This document shows positions 16,259 through 24,980 of a stretch of DNA of 64,000 nt, one piece after another; within the stretch, counting starts at the first letter, position 1, and each line of letters begins with the position of its first letter. The notes beneath the pieces are model-generated. The model ran no database searches. It worked only from the letters and a program-made list of their open reading frames with translations, and was not told where the DNA came from. Both the position numbers and the translations under genes were made by a program. The DNA comes from Shimia_B sp038527375 (lineage in GTDB: Bacteria; Pseudomonadota; Alphaproteobacteria; Rhodobacterales; Rhodobacteraceae): the NCBI GenBank assembly GCA_038527375.1, contig JBCBFU010000010.1, forward strand, positions 1 to 64,000. The letters run 5' to 3'.

Positions 16259-16468
16259 TTAGGCAGCGTCTTCGTCGTCGAGGTCGATCTCGTCGACCAT
16301 CGCAACAATCTCGCGACCGTCATAGTGACCGCAGGATGCGCAGATGTGGTGCGGGCGCTTCAGCTCGCCACAGTTCGGGCATTCATTGGGGTTCGCGGGC
16401 GACAGCGAGTCGTGCGAACGGCGGTTATTGCGGCGCGAGCGGGTGACTCGGTTCTGTGGGACGGCCAT
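16259..16468 (-). CDS. rpmF: 50S ribosomal protein L32
   Basis: 69 residues. MAVPQNRVTRSRRNNRRSHD opening and a zinc ribbon with Cys30, Cys33, Cys43, Cys46 (CPNC...CASC). The acidic C-terminus VDEIDLDDEDAA is typical of alphaproteobacterial L32. Confidence 0.98.
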   Translation of the reverse strand: MAVPQNRVTRSRRNNRRSHDSLSPANPNECPNCGELKRPHHICASCGHYDGREIVAMVDEIDLDDEDAA

Positions 16469-16696
16469 GTCTCAACCTCGGATCGGGGGGCCAGGAAGAT
16501 GTCCGAAGCCCAGTTTTTATTGGGGTTTGCCGCGCTCTAAAGGGTTTTGACGCCCCCTACAAGTGCCTTGCAAACGAGGGCCGGAACATAGCCGCATTTT
16601 CCCACAGCGCAAGGGGTTTTCGGTGGCCCTGACAGATGTGCATCCGCCGCGCCCCACGCGCGTGTCAGAGGGTCGTTTCAGAGCGTCATCGCGCGC

Positions 16697-17284
16697 TCAG
16701 GAGGGGTCCGTGTCGTCGTCACTCTCGTCGGTCTCAAGCTGCGCCTTGAGCGCGGCCAAACCGGCAAAGGGCCGCGCATCCTCATCCGTCATGGGGCGCA
16801 CACCCGGCGCCGCGAAAACGGTCTGATCCAGCGCTGCACCGTCGGCGCGGGGGTAGGCGGGCAGCGCCAGCGCCAGCATCTCGGCCACGACCTCGCCCAG
16901 ATCGATCATGGCGCGCAGGGGTTCGAGCGTGTCGTCCTCGGGCATCTCTGCCTCGCCCTCGGTGACCTCGGGCATCTGCGCCACGTAGGTCAGCCGGTCC
17001 GTGCGGTCGATCCGCGTCGTGACAGGGGCCAGCGTTGCCACGCAGGGTTGAACTACCGTGGCCCCCCACTTGGCCTCAAGCGTCCAGTCGCGTTTGCCCG
17101 TGGGTGTCAGCGTGACCTCGGCGGACAGTTTTCGGATCGCCGTAATTCCCAGCGCCTGCGCCAGCCCCGCGCGTGCGTCGGCATCAGGTGCAAGGGAAAA
17201 CGCATGCGGCCCGTCATTGGGCAGCCGCGCCAACTGCACTGGATGGCTGAAGGCGGGGGCGTCGGTGGGGTGCGGATCAGTCAT
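16697..17284 (-). CDS. yceD: YceD-family (DUF177) protein
   Basis: 195 residues. Family pattern QPCVATLAPVTTRIDRT in the middle and an acidic central segment, with LDLGEVVAEMLALALPAYPR-like sequence near residue 130 and FAGLAALKAQ towards the C-terminus. YceD (bacterial Duf177) is linked to 23S rRNA accumulation and is nearly always upstream of rpmF, as here (228 bases away). Divergent from the BamE-like lipoprotein gene. Confidence 0.9.
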   Translation of the reverse strand: MTDPHPTDAPAFSHPVQLARLPNDGPHAFSLAPDADARAGLAQALGITAIRKLSAEVTLTPTGKRDWTLEAKWGATVVQPCVATLAPVTTRIDRTDRLTYVAQMPEVTEGEAEMPEDDTLEPLRAMIDLGEVVAEMLALALPAYPRADGAALDQTVFAAPGVRPMTDEDARPFAGLAALKAQLETDESDDDTDPS

Positions 17285-17403
17285 GGGCGATCATGGCTCG
17301 GGTCTTATGGGGTGAAAGGGTGCCGGTTCTTGATTATACGGCGTGGGTCCTGTTACATCGCCGCAACGGTCGGGAAAAGGCCGCAGGCGGAAGGGCAGAT
17401 CAG

Positions 17404-17874
17404 GTGCGTCACCCTAATTCAAAGAGATCCATCGCACGGCTGTGCATGGCGGGCGTGCTGGCCGTGACGGTCGCAGGCTGTGCCGCGACCTATCGCAACC
17501 ATGGATATGCCCCGACAGACGACGAACTCAGCGCCGTCATCGTAGGCGTCGATACGCGCGCCAGCGTGGAAGAGGTCATCGGTCGCCCCTCGACAGAAGG
17601 GGTGCAGACAGACAGCGCCTACTACTACCTGTCCTCGCGGCGCCGCCATTTTGGCCCGCAGGAGCCGCGGGTCATTGACCGCCAACTGGTCGCGATCAGC
17701 TTTGACGGTCAGGGCGTGGTGTCCAATGTCGAACGGTTCACGCTCGAAGACGGGCGGGTGGTGCCGCTGTCGCGCCGCGTGACGGACGACAACGTGCAAA
17801 ACACCACCTTCCTGCGTCAGCTTCTGGGCAACCTCGGGCGCTTTGACCCCGGCGCGGCCTTTGGCGATACCTGA
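17404..17874 (+). CDS. Outer-membrane assembly lipoprotein, BamE/SmpA/OmlA family
   Basis: 156 residues from a GTG at 17404 preceded by GGAAGGGC. Lipoprotein signal: KRSIARLCMAGVLAVTVAGC with the lipidated Cys at residue 26. BamE-fold features: VDTRASVEEVIGRPS, YYYLSSRRRHFG, LVAISFDGQGVVSNVERFTLEDG. Expected to be part of the beta-barrel assembly machine at the outer membrane. The frame is open upstream but only this start gives a proper signal peptide. Confidence 0.88.
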   Translation: MRHPNSKRSIARLCMAGVLAVTVAGCAATYRNHGYAPTDDELSAVIVGVDTRASVEEVIGRPSTEGVQTDSAYYYLSSRRRHFGPQEPRVIDRQLVAISFDGQGVVSNVERFTLEDGRVVPLSRRVTDDNVQNTTFLRQLLGNLGRFDPGAAFGDT

Positions 17875-17877
17875 CGC

Positions 17878-18306
17878 CTAGCCCGCGATGCGGCGCTCTT
17901 CGTCCTCTTCGGGCTGGAACGTCAACGCAACCCCATTGATGCAATAGCGCAGGCCCGTTGGCTGCGGTCCGTCCGGAAAGACGTGCCCAAGGTGGCTGTC
18001 GCAGCGGGCGCAATGCACCTCGGTCCGGCGCATGAACCAACTGTTGTCCACGCTTTCGCCCACCGGCGCGTCCTTGGCCGGGGCATAAAAGGACGGCCAG
18101 CCTGTGCCGCTGTCGAACTTGGTGTCCTTGTCAAAGAGGGGCGCGTCACAGCCGATGCAGCGGAACAGGCCCGGTCCCTCGGGGAAATCCTCGTGCGTGC
18201 CGGCGCGCTCGGTTCCGTGTTTGCGGGTGACCTTGTAGGCTTCTGGCGTCAGCTGTGCGCGCCATTCCTCGTCCGTTTTGGTCACTTTCTCTATGACTTT
18301 ATCCAT
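17878..18306 (-). CDS. msrB: Peptide-methionine (R)-S-oxide reductase
   Basis: 142 residues. Reduces the R-epimer of methionine sulfoxide. Zinc cysteines CIGC (50, 53) and CARC (99, 102), the signature GTGWPSF, and the catalytic Cys122 in LRYCINGVAL. Start at 18306 with AGAGG nine bases upstream; an ATG nine codons further upstream is less likely. The 3' end is 3 bases from the lipoprotein gene (convergent). Confidence 0.96.
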   Translation of the reverse strand: MDKVIEKVTKTDEEWRAQLTPEAYKVTRKHGTERAGTHEDFPEGPGLFRCIGCDAPLFDKDTKFDSGTGWPSFYAPAKDAPVGESVDNSWFMRRTEVHCARCDSHLGHVFPDGPQPTGLRYCINGVALTFQPEEDEERRIAG

Positions 18307-18403
18307 TGTGCGATGCCTCTTGATGATGCTCATGTTAAGGCAAATGTAGGTGTGCGAGTGCTGTACGCCAACCGCGTCAAGGTCACTGCTAGGGGAGCTG
18401 CCC

Positions 18404-19159
18404 ATGCCACGCGCCATAACGACCATGACCCGCGCCCTGACCCGTGGACGCTATCGCGCCCGTTTCGCGCAGACCTCTGACGATGTCGCGGCGGCACAGG
18501 CGCTGCGGTCGCGCGCCTTCCGCGATGGCGGGGACGATGGCGACGCCTTTGACGCCGTCTGTCAGCACGTGCTGGTCGAAGAGGTGCGCAGCGGCGCGCT
18601 GGTCTGCTGTTTCCGCCTCATGCCGCTGGCGGGCGGGGACGAGATTTCACAGTGCTATTCCGCCCAGTATTACGAGCTGTCCGCGCTCGAAGCCTTTGAC
18701 GCGCCCATGGTGGAAATGGGCCGCTTTTGCATCGACCCGGATGTCAGCGACCCCGACATCCTGCGCGTCGCATGGGGGGCCATGACCGCCTATGTGGACG
18801 AGGCGGGGGTCGAGATGCTCTTTGGCTGCTCCAGCTTCCACGGGACCGAGGCCGAAGCCTATGCCGACGCCTTTGCCATGCTCACGGCCCGCCATATCGC
18901 GCCCAAAAGGTGGCTGCCCAAGGTCAAGGCGCCCAATGTGTTCCGCTTTGCCGACCGCCTGCGCCGGGCCAAACCCGACCGCAAGAAGGCGATGGTGTCG
19001 ATGCCGCCCTTGCTCAAGACCTATCTGGCGATGGGCGGCTGGGTCAGTGACCACGCGGTCGTGGATCGGGACCTGAACACGCTCCATGTCTTTACGGGGC
19101 TCGAGATCGGGTCGATCCCGGCAGCCCGCAAGAAGCTGTTGCGCGCCGTGGCGGGTTAG
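18404..19159 (+). CDS. olsB: L-ornithine N-alpha-acyltransferase (OlsB-type GNAT)
   Basis: 251 residues. Transfers 3-hydroxyacyl from ACP to ornithine to make lyso-ornithine lipid, a phosphorus-free membrane lipid common in roseobacters. Motifs: RYRARFAQTSDDVAAAQALRS opening, FRLMPL, MGRFCIDPDV, FGCSSFHGT, GGWVSDHAVVDRDLNTLHVF. Start at the ATG at 18404 after AGGGGAG. The usual partner olsA (O-acyltransferase) is not the next gene. Confidence 0.88.
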   Translation: MPRAITTMTRALTRGRYRARFAQTSDDVAAAQALRSRAFRDGGDDGDAFDAVCQHVLVEEVRSGALVCCFRLMPLAGGDEISQCYSAQYYELSALEAFDAPMVEMGRFCIDPDVSDPDILRVAWGAMTAYVDEAGVEMLFGCSSFHGTEAEAYADAFAMLTARHIAPKRWLPKVKAPNVFRFADRLRRAKPDRKKAMVSMPPLLKTYLAMGGWVSDHAVVDRDLNTLHVFTGLEIGSIPAARKKLLRAVAG

Positions 19160-19201
19160 CTGCGCGTTGACCTCGCCGCCCGCGCGGCTTAGCTGCCGCC
19201 C

Positions 19202-21013
19202 ATGGCACGCGCACCGATCCTGCAACTCACCGATATCTCGCTCACCTTTGGCGGCAATCCCGTGTTCGACGGGCTGTCGCTTGTCGTGCAACCCTCGGAC
19301 CGGGTGGCGCTTGTGGGGCGGAACGGGTCGGGTAAATCCACGCTGATGAAGGTGATGGCAGGGCTGGTCGAGGCCGATCGCGGTCAGGTCATCGTCCCGC
19401 CCGGGCAATCCGTGGGCTACATGGAACAGGACCCCGATATGTCGGCCTATGAGACGCTGGGGGAATTCGCGCTCAGCGGGCTGGAGGCGTCCGAGGCCTA
19501 TCGCGTGGAAATGGCCGCCGAGGGCCTGAAATTCGATCCCGACCGCCCTGTGGCGACGGCCTCGGGCGGGGAAAGGCGGCGCGCGGCCTTGGCCAAGCTG
19601 ATGGCCGAGGCCCCCGATCTGATGCTGCTGGATGAGCCCACCAACCATTTGGATATCGAGGCGATTGCCTGGCTCGAGGATCAACTGAACACAACGCGGG
19701 CCGCATATGTCCTCATCAGTCACGACCGGGCGTTTCTCAATGCGCTGACGCGGGCGACGCTCTGGATCGACCGGGGCGAGGTTCGCCGTCAGGAAAAGGG
19801 TTTCAAGGATTTCGAGGCGTGGCGCGACAAGACCTGGGAAGAAGAGGACGACCAGCGCCACAAGCTGAACCGCAAGATCAAGGCCGAGGCGAGATGGGCC
19901 GTCGAAGGCATCAGCGCCCGGCGCAAGCGCAATATGGGCCGGGTGCGGGCGCTGCAGGACCTGCGCGCCGAACGCGCCGCCCAGATCAAACGCCAAGGCA
20001 CGGCGGCCATGGCGTTCGAGGCCGGCACCAAGAGCGGCAAGAAGGTGATCGAGGCCACGGGCCTGACCAAGGATTTCGGGGCAGGGCCGGTGGTGCGGGA
20101 CTTCTCGATCACGATCCAGCGCGGCGATCGGGTGGCCTTTGTAGGCCCCAACGGCGCGGGCAAGACCACGCTGCTCAAGATGCTGGTGGGCCAGCTTGCG
20201 CCGGATGCTGGCACTGTCAAACTTGGCACAAACCTCGAAATCGCGGTGTTCGATCAGGCGCGTGCCCAAATCGACCCGGAACTGAGCCTCTGGGAGGCCC
20301 TGACCAGCGAACAGGGGCTGCGCGTTTCGGGCCGCGCAGATCAGGTCATGGTGCGGGGGCAGCCCAAACACGTGGTGGGCTACCTCAAAGAATTTCTCTT
20401 TGACGACGCGCAGGCGCGGGCGCCCGTGCGGGCGCTTTCGGGTGGGGAACGGGCGCGGCTGCTCCTTGCCAAGCTGATGGCGCGGGAATCGAACCTGCTG
20501 ATCCTCGACGAACCGACCAATGATTTCGACGTGGAAACGCTCGACCTCTTGCAGGATATCCTCGGCGAATATCCCGGCACCGTGCTGCTGGTCAGCCACG
20601 ACAGGGATTTTCTGGACCGCGTCGCAACCCAGACGGTCGCGTTCGAGGGCCGGGGCAAGCTGACGGTCTATGCAGGCGGCTGGTCGGACTATCAGGCGCA
20701 GAAAACGCCTGTCTCAACGTCCGAGGTGAAGCCAAAGCAGTCCGCCAAGACCAAAGCTGCCTCCGCGCCGGAGAAGGCGACCCAAGGGGGGCTAACCTAC
20801 ACGGAACGCCACAGGCTCGACGCGTTGCCGGCGGAGATTGACCGCTTGGGTGCAGAGATCGCGAAGTTGGAGGAGTTCCTGGGTCAGCCCAACCTCTTTA
20901 CCGAGGCTCCCGTGAAATTCCAGAAGGCGACCGATGCGCTTGTCGAACGGCAAGCGGCATTGGCGAAGGCCGAAGATGAGTGGCTGGAACTGGAGGAAAA
21001 GGCAGCCACATAG
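19202..21013 (+). CDS. ABC-F family ATPase (Uup-like)
   Basis: 603 residues with two ABC domains and no membrane segments. First Walker A GRNGSGKST at 39-47, signature SGGERRRAALAK, LLDEPTNHLD; second Walker A GPNGAGKTT, signature LSGGERARLLLAK, LILDEPTNDFD. The C-terminal coiled coil (RLGAEIAKLEEFL) is of the Uup type, linked to ribosome or DNA-repair functions. Lies 42 bases after olsB and converges on the MttB gene. Confidence 0.9.
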   Translation: MARAPILQLTDISLTFGGNPVFDGLSLVVQPSDRVALVGRNGSGKSTLMKVMAGLVEADRGQVIVPPGQSVGYMEQDPDMSAYETLGEFALSGLEASEAYRVEMAAEGLKFDPDRPVATASGGERRRAALAKLMAEAPDLMLLDEPTNHLDIEAIAWLEDQLNTTRAAYVLISHDRAFLNALTRATLWIDRGEVRRQEKGFKDFEAWRDKTWEEEDDQRHKLNRKIKAEARWAVEGISARRKRNMGRVRALQDLRAERAAQIKRQGTAAMAFEAGTKSGKKVIEATGLTKDFGAGPVVRDFSITIQRGDRVAFVGPNGAGKTTLLKMLVGQLAPDAGTVKLGTNLEIAVFDQARAQIDPELSLWEALTSEQGLRVSGRADQVMVRGQPKHVVGYLKEFLFDDAQARAPVRALSGGERARLLLAKLMARESNLLILDEPTNDFDVETLDLLQDILGEYPGTVLLVSHDRDFLDRVATQTVAFEGRGKLTVYAGGWSDYQAQKTPVSTSEVKPKQSAKTKAASAPEKATQGGLTYTERHRLDALPAEIDRLGAEIAKLEEFLGQPNLFTEAPVKFQKATDALVERQAALAKAEDEWLELEEKAAT

Positions 21014-21036
21014 GGCCGCCTTTTTCCCGCGTTTCT

Positions 21037-22593
21037 CTATAGTTCCACGTGAATGTTGAACTTTTGCTTTAGCTCAATATCAACCCGCGGATCGAGCCGC
21101 GCGCCGGTGGTGTTGGCCATCAGCGCCTTGGTTCTGGCTACCGCATTGGCAATCAGGTCAGGTTTGCCGCGTTCGATCCATTCCTTGGGTGAGGTCCGGT
21201 CGCCCAAGGTGGGATAGACATAGTCTGCCTCCATCCGGGCGAGGGTAAAATCGGTGCCCAGGTAATGGCCCGGTCCGCCGATGCAGACCTCGCGGATCTG
21301 GTCGATGGCGAGCGTTTCATCCGTGACCTCGATCCCTCGGACGCAGCGTTGCGCCTGACCGATGAGGTCGTCGCCCAAAACGAGGCTTTCCATGCAGAAC
21401 CCGAGGAGGGAGGCATGCATGCCCGCGGCCTCGTAGACCATGTTCACGCCCGCAAGGCCCGCGGTGACGTTGGTGCACATCTGTTCCCAGCCGGCCTGCA
21501 TGTCCGGCATCTTGGAATCGGAGGCACCTGCCGCCGCAGCACCACCTGGAAGGCCGTAGAACTTGTGCATCTGCGCGCAGCCTGCGGTGAGCAAAGCTTG
21601 TTCCCCAGAACCGCCCGACATCGCACCGGTGCGAAGGTCTGAAACAAATGGCCAAGTGCCAAAAATCGCGGGATGTCCGGGGCTTAGCGCATTTACATAA
21701 ACCACACCTGCGAGGCATTCCGCGACCGCTTGCACAATGGCACCTGCAATGGGAGCGGGCGCCGTGGCCCCGGCTTGGCCCGCGCTCAGAAGCAACACGG
21801 GCATGCCGCCGCGTATGCAGGCTTCCATCACCTCGCAGCTTTCGGTCGCGAATTTCATGGGCGGCACGACAAAGCAGTTGGAGTTCGACACGAAGGGCCG
21901 TTCGCGCCACTTGTCCTCGCCCCCCGCCATGATGTGCAGCATCTCGAGGATCGGCTTCACATGGCTGGGTTCGGTAATCGACGTGCCTATGTGTTTCGTC
22001 GTCCCGGACACGCAGGCGTAGACTGTGTTATAGTCCATTTCCATGTTGTCGGCGATGTCGCGGGCCACCATTGGTCGCTGCAGAAAGTGTACATTATCCA
22101 ACTGTTCGACCAGATGCGCAGCATCATAGAGGTCGCGAATTGTACTTTCCCGATAATCGTTGCCTTCGATGTCAACCACATGCACGGCCGCACCCGCGGT
22201 CCCATAATGCACGTTGGTGCCCGCCAGGTGCATGTCGTGCTTGGGGTCTCGACCCATCAGCGTGACGTCGCGGTTTGCCTTGGCCAGCATGTCTTCGACC
22301 AAGGCGCGGGGAAACCGCAGCCGCCCGTCATCGCCAAGCTGAACGCCGACACTTGTCATCACCTCGATGCCCGATTGCGGTGCATCGGCCAGCCCGATCT
22401 CTTCGAGACAGGTCAGCGCGGCCTCGTGGATTTGCAGAACCTGCGCATCGCTGAGCGGTTTGTACGTGCCGCCCGGCATACCCGGGCGAACCGGGCGCAT
22501 GTGGTCGGCGGGTTTGGCGGCGCGCAATGCCTGTCGCGCGGCCCGTCCGCCGCTGCGGCGTTTGGGTTGCCGATCTGGTGAATGGTCGTTCAT
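21037..22593 (-). CDS. Trimethylamine methyltransferase (MttB) family protein, non-pyrrolysine type
   Basis: 518 residues from the ATG at 22593 (GGGAGG before it). MttB superfamily core: LCPLSDAQ-like entry YKPLSDAQVLQIHEAALTCL, MGRDPKHDMHLAGTNVHYGTAG, MLHIMAGGEDKWRERPFVSNSN, GGSGEQALLTAGCAQM, VYEAAGMHASLLGFCMESLVLGDD. The frame contains no internal TAG, so it is not a pyrrolysine enzyme. Such proteins transfer a methyl group from glycine betaine or other quaternary amines to a corrinoid protein. No corrinoid protein is adjacent; a corrinoid-activator homologue lies at 54933-56996. The substrate is unknown. Confidence 0.88.
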   Translation of the reverse strand: MNDHSPDRQPKRRSGGRAARQALRAAKPADHMRPVRPGMPGGTYKPLSDAQVLQIHEAALTCLEEIGLADAPQSGIEVMTSVGVQLGDDGRLRFPRALVEDMLAKANRDVTLMGRDPKHDMHLAGTNVHYGTAGAAVHVVDIEGNDYRESTIRDLYDAAHLVEQLDNVHFLQRPMVARDIADNMEMDYNTVYACVSGTTKHIGTSITEPSHVKPILEMLHIMAGGEDKWRERPFVSNSNCFVVPPMKFATESCEVMEACIRGGMPVLLLSAGQAGATAPAPIAGAIVQAVAECLAGVVYVNALSPGHPAIFGTWPFVSDLRTGAMSGGSGEQALLTAGCAQMHKFYGLPGGAAAAGASDSKMPDMQAGWEQMCTNVTAGLAGVNMVYEAAGMHASLLGFCMESLVLGDDLIGQAQRCVRGIEVTDETLAIDQIREVCIGGPGHYLGTDFTLARMEADYVYPTLGDRTSPKEWIERGKPDLIANAVARTKALMANTTGARLDPRVDIELKQKFNIHVEL

Positions 22594-22775
22594 GTCATGT
22601 CCTCCCTGATTGACCGTCTCTGAGCCTGTGGGTTCAGAGAGACAGGGGGCGCCCCCGGGCCGCACGGCCCCGCGCCGCGCCAATCGTGCGCAGCGTCAGG
22701 GTGATGGGGCAAAGCCCGGTTTGGAAGCCGTCGACCATAGCCTCGAGCCTGACCGGTCCATTCGCGACGTCTCGC

Positions 22776-23957
22776 CTATTTGCGACTAAGTTCGCCTGCG
22801 GCGTCCAGGATTTCGCGCAGAGCGCCCAGAAACGCGTCGTCGTCGATGGTCATGGCCACGCGCACATGGCCTGCCGCGGCCTGCCCAAAGCTTTCGCCCG
22901 GCATGACCGCGATCTGATGGGTGTCCAGCAGGTGCTGCCCAAACGCTTGGCCAGACAGCCCCGTCGCGCGCACGTCCAGCATCAGATACATCGCCCCGCC
23001 AGATGGGACGAGGCGCACGATATTCTGCCCTTCGAGCAGTTTCGCGGCCGCCGCCCGGCGGCGTTCAAATGGGGCTGCGACCTTGTCTTCCAACGGCGCG
23101 CCCTGCGCCAAGGCAAAGACAGCGGCGTCCTGAATGTAGCCCGGCACGCCATAGGTGGTGTGGGTGGCGAGGTTGATCATATGCGCGACCGCGTCCTCGG
23201 GGCCCACGACCCAGCCCACGCGGCTGCCGGTCATGGCATGGCTTTTGGACATGGATCCCACGACCAGCGTGCGTTCGGTCATCCCGGGCAGGGCGCGCGG
23301 GCTCAGGTGATCGCCCTCCCAGACCTGCGTGTCGTAGACCTCGTCCGAGATCAGCCAAAGGTCGTGGTCTTTGGTGACCCGGGCGATGCCGTCCAGCGTC
23401 TCGCGGGTATAGACCACGCCCGTGGGGTTGTTGGGTGTGTTGATCAGCAGGCTCGACGGCGCGGTGATGTCTGCGGCAGCCGCAATATCTGCCGCGCGGG
23501 GTTGAAACCCGTCCTCGGGCCGCGCGGCCACTGCGCGGGATGACGCGCCGGTGCCGTGGATCGTGCCGGGATAGGTGGCGTAATAGGGGTCGATATAAAG
23601 ACCCGTGGCGCCCGGTCCCAGCGTGGCGATATGGGCCGCAAACAGCGCGGCCTGTCCGCCCGGCGTGATCAGGACGTTATCGGGCGTGGTGGCCACGCCC
23701 GTGCGCTCGGTGACCCGCGCGGCCACGGCCTCCCGCAGGGCCGGGATGCCGGGGACGGTGGCGTAGCCAAGATGTCCGCCTATCGCCGCCTTGTGCATCG
23801 CATCCAGGATGATCGGGTCTGTCTTGATGTCGTGTTCGCCGATGGTGAGTTCGCGGATCGGCTGACCTGCAGCCTTGCGGCGGCGCGCCTCGTAAAACAG
23901 GCCCCAGCCGTCATCGCCTCCGGGCGTCAGCGACGTGATCGTGTGTGAAAGCTCCAT
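22776..23957 (-). CDS. PLP-dependent aminotransferase, class I/II
   Basis: 393 residues. Fold-type I marks: GYATVPGIPALREAVAARV, NTPNNPTG with Asn177, SDEVYDT (Asp205, Tyr208), PLP lysine 238 in SMSKSHAMTGSRVGWVVG. Probably an aspartate- or aromatic/branched-chain-type aminotransferase; the substrate is not resolvable by eye. Same strand as the MttB gene, with 182 bases between. Confidence 0.9.
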   Translation of the reverse strand: MELSHTITSLTPGGDDGWGLFYEARRRKAAGQPIRELTIGEHDIKTDPIILDAMHKAAIGGHLGYATVPGIPALREAVAARVTERTGVATTPDNVLITPGGQAALFAAHIATLGPGATGLYIDPYYATYPGTIHGTGASSRAVAARPEDGFQPRAADIAAAADITAPSSLLINTPNNPTGVVYTRETLDGIARVTKDHDLWLISDEVYDTQVWEGDHLSPRALPGMTERTLVVGSMSKSHAMTGSRVGWVVGPEDAVAHMINLATHTTYGVPGYIQDAAVFALAQGAPLEDKVAAPFERRRAAAAKLLEGQNIVRLVPSGGAMYLMLDVRATGLSGQAFGQHLLDTHQIAVMPGESFGQAAAGHVRVAMTIDDDAFLGALREILDAAGELSRK

Positions 23958-23988
23958 GCGCCCGTTGGGCCACGGGGGCCGCGCGGCG

Positions 23989-24339
23989 TCAATCCGGAAT
24001 CGGGGCGAGCGTTGCCTGTTCTTTCTTCGTCAGGCTGCCGCGGATCAGCCGGTAAGAGGTCATCAGCCTGTCGCGCAATTCGTCGTCCGGAACATGGCCC
24101 CAAGGCACCCGCACCCAGGACCCGTGGTGATAGGGCGCTTTGATCGCGCGCCCGATCTCGATCAGGAAGGCCGCGTCCTCGACCGAGGCGGTTTTGACCG
24201 ACACGCCGTCATTGCGCATCCCGATCGTCGCGAACATCTTGCCACAGACCTTCCAGCAGTCATGGCTGCCATCCTCGTGGCCCGCCCAATGGGCACCGGG
24301 CAGGGTTTCGCACAGGGTATCCGTCAGCACGCGTGTCAT
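23989..24339 (-). CDS. MmcQ/YjbR-family protein
   Basis: 116 residues starting MTRVLTDTLCETLPGAHW. YjbR fold features: CWKVCGKMFATIGMRNDGVSVKT, APYHHGSWVRVPWG, LIRGSLTKKEQATL. Members have a CyaY-like DNA-binding fold; no precise function is known. Close to the YqaA-type gene on the same strand, probably co-transcribed. Confidence 0.82.
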   Translation of the reverse strand: MTRVLTDTLCETLPGAHWAGHEDGSHDCWKVCGKMFATIGMRNDGVSVKTASVEDAAFLIEIGRAIKAPYHHGSWVRVPWGHVPDDELRDRLMTSYRLIRGSLTKKEQATLAPIPD

Positions 24340-24358
24340 ATCAGCAGCATGGCGCGAC

Positions 24359-24808
24359 TTAGCCAAAGATGGCAAGGCCGATCCCGGCCACGACGCAGTA
24401 GCGCAGGGTCTTGGCGATCCCGACCAGCAGCAGAAAAATCCACACCGGTGTGCGCAACACGCCCGAAACGATGCAGATCGCGTCGCCGAAAGGCGCCCAG
24501 CTGAGCAGCAGGGACCAGAGCCCGTATTTCTGAAACCAGCGTGTGCCGCGATCCAGTTGCGCGTCCGTGAACGGGAACCACTTGCGGTGGCGATACCTCT
24601 CGAGAACGCGACCCATGCCGTAGGTCACGAGCGATCCCAAGGTGTTGCCAATGCTGGCCACCACGATCAGCCACACCGTCGCGACAGTCCCGCGGGCCTG
24701 AAGACCGGCAAACACGATCTCGGACTGAAAGGGCAGGATCGTGGCCGCCCCAAAGGCCGCGGCGAACAGGGTCGCGAGGGACAAAAGCGTCTCGGATGCG
24801 GATGTCAT
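24359..24808 (-). CDS. YqaA-family membrane protein (SNARE-associated/VTT-like)
   Basis: 149 residues with four to five hydrophobic segments (TLFAAAFGAATILPF, VATVWLIVVASIGNTLGSLVTYGMG, WSLLLSWAPFGDAICIVSGVL, WIFLLLVGIAKTLRYCVVAG). DedA/VTT-related small integral membrane protein, possibly in lipid or ion homeostasis. Start at 24808 (MTSASE). Confidence 0.85.
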   Translation of the reverse strand: MTSASETLLSLATLFAAAFGAATILPFQSEIVFAGLQARGTVATVWLIVVASIGNTLGSLVTYGMGRVLERYRHRKWFPFTDAQLDRGTRWFQKYGLWSLLLSWAPFGDAICIVSGVLRTPVWIFLLLVGIAKTLRYCVVAGIGLAIFG

Positions 24809-24980
24809 GGCAGCAGAACGTCCCAAACGCCCATCGGTTCATGCAAGAGCCTTGGCAAAGTGGGGTACGCGGTGCTAGGTCGCGGGCATGATGATTATCA
24901 CCTGCCTCTGTTGCTGATCGCGCCGACCCGCGCCCTCAGCTGATCCGCGGTCCTGACCGCACACCCCGGAGACATGTGAC

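Noticed and set aside
18647..20599. 650-codon open frame antisense to olsB and the ABC-F gene
   Set aside because: Spans two real genes on the opposite strand and is His/Arg-rich shadow sequence.
21037..22593. Pyrrolysine-containing trimethylamine methyltransferase
   Set aside because: No in-frame TAG within the gene, so it belongs to the non-pyrrolysine branch.
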